A stretch of 64,000 nucleotides of DNA from an uncultured Lactococcus sp. (GTDB lineage: Bacteria > Bacillota > Bacilli > Lactobacillales > Streptococcaceae), in assembly GCF_934191625.1 (NCBI RefSeq), contig NZ_CAKPUG010000001.1, positions 714,799-778,798 on the forward strand. The letters run 5' to 3'. The position numbers and the translations under genes are program-made. Positions 63,858-64,000 of this stretch are shown here, piece by piece; position 1 is the stretch's first letter, and every line of letters begins with the position of its first letter. The notes under the pieces were generated by a model. The model made no database searches. It was not told the origin of the DNA and saw nothing but the letters and a program-made list of their open reading frames with translations.

Positions 63858-64000
63858 ATGAAAATTAAATCCATTGTGTTAACTTTTCTTTTAGCGCTTT
63901 TCTACCCCTTCACTTTTCTCTGTCGTGTGCATCAGAACCGTATCACTTTCATTTCGCTTGAGCATGATAATCTATCCAAGGATTTCAAAATCCTGCATGA
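63858..64000 (+). CDS. Start of another TagB/TagF-like glycerophosphotransferase (cut by window end)
   Basis: ATG 63858 has AGGAG 9 bases upstream. The visible 47 residues are MKIKSIVLTFLLALFYPFTF followed by LCRVHQNRITFISLEHDNLS and on: an N-terminal hydrophobic segment and the NRITFISLE strand that opens many TagF/TagB-type domains. Only the first part is seen, so the call leans on context. Confidence 0.6.
   Translation, partial: MKIKSIVLTFLLALFYPFTFLCRVHQNRITFISLEHDNLSKDFKILH

Overview
The window looks like chromosomal DNA of a low-GC Gram-positive coccus, most likely a Lactococcus of the garvieae/petauri/formosensis type. The reasons are strong AGGAGG ribosome binding sites, many extended -10 promoters (TGnTATAAT), a lactococcal-looking GyrB, an ECF niacin S component, DUF4811/DUF4059 companion proteins typical of Lactobacillales, and a glycerol-type teichoic acid cluster. 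Species is inferred, not proven. I see no tRNA, rRNA, CRISPR, insertion sequence or prophage.

1-12.4 kb is mostly core: the 3' end of tpiA, an aspartate 4-decarboxylase without its usual transporter, hemW, a GH25 muramidase, a secreted EndA-type nuclease, a GH73 glucosaminidase, a YitT-type membrane protein, a guanidino-group-modifying enzyme, a HAD hydrolase, a YwaF-like membrane protein and gyrB. 12.4-15.6 kb is an AT-rich convergent pair (acyltransferase and GT-C glycosyltransferase) that looks acquired. 16-22 kb holds a marR-MFS-DUF4811 efflux operon, niaX, an RpiR regulator and a second MFS pump. 22-30.4 kb carries nucleoside salvage (deoB, zinc-ribbon protein, punA, deoD), fhs, a PhnB-like protein and an amino-acid ABC transporter. 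30.5-44.4 kb has trxB, secG, a quinone/electrophile-response-like pair with a double operator, a histidine kinase/response regulator divergent from a secreted DUF4822 protein, a YjeM-like antiporter, small membrane proteins, a NUDIX hydrolase, a structured RNA candidate, rnr and an isochorismatase-like hydrolase.

44.5-51.7 kb is accessory. A large DUF6056-like membrane protein is followed by about 830 bases with decayed reading frames and a cre-like palindrome, then by four genes with no housekeeping relatives that I recognise: two coiled-coil proteins with hydrophobic interruptions (possibly a two-component alpha-helical pore-forming toxin), a small protein with a circularly permuted NlpC/P60-like His...Cys pattern, and a small protein with an HNH/treble-clef-like Cys/His pattern. 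This is the best candidate for an undescribed system.

52-64 kb is a wall teichoic acid cluster: tagH (with two C-terminal LysM domains), tagG, a glycosyltransferase-glycerophosphotransferase fusion, an XcbB/CpsF-like protein, a sugar-nucleotide epimerase, a TagE-like glucosyltransferase, tagD, an unknown small protein, a TagB/TagF-like transferase, an LCP ligase and the start of another TagB/F-like protein. Together these would make CDP-glycerol, build and glycosylate a glycerol-phosphate polymer, export it and attach it to peptidoglycan. The middle block (54.5-60.6 kb) is visibly AT-richer than its flanks, as expected of a strain-variable insert.

A recurring theme is that five genes have a start codon 6-10 bases after an extended -10 box with no Shine-Dalgarno sequence, predicting leaderless or nearly leaderless mRNAs.
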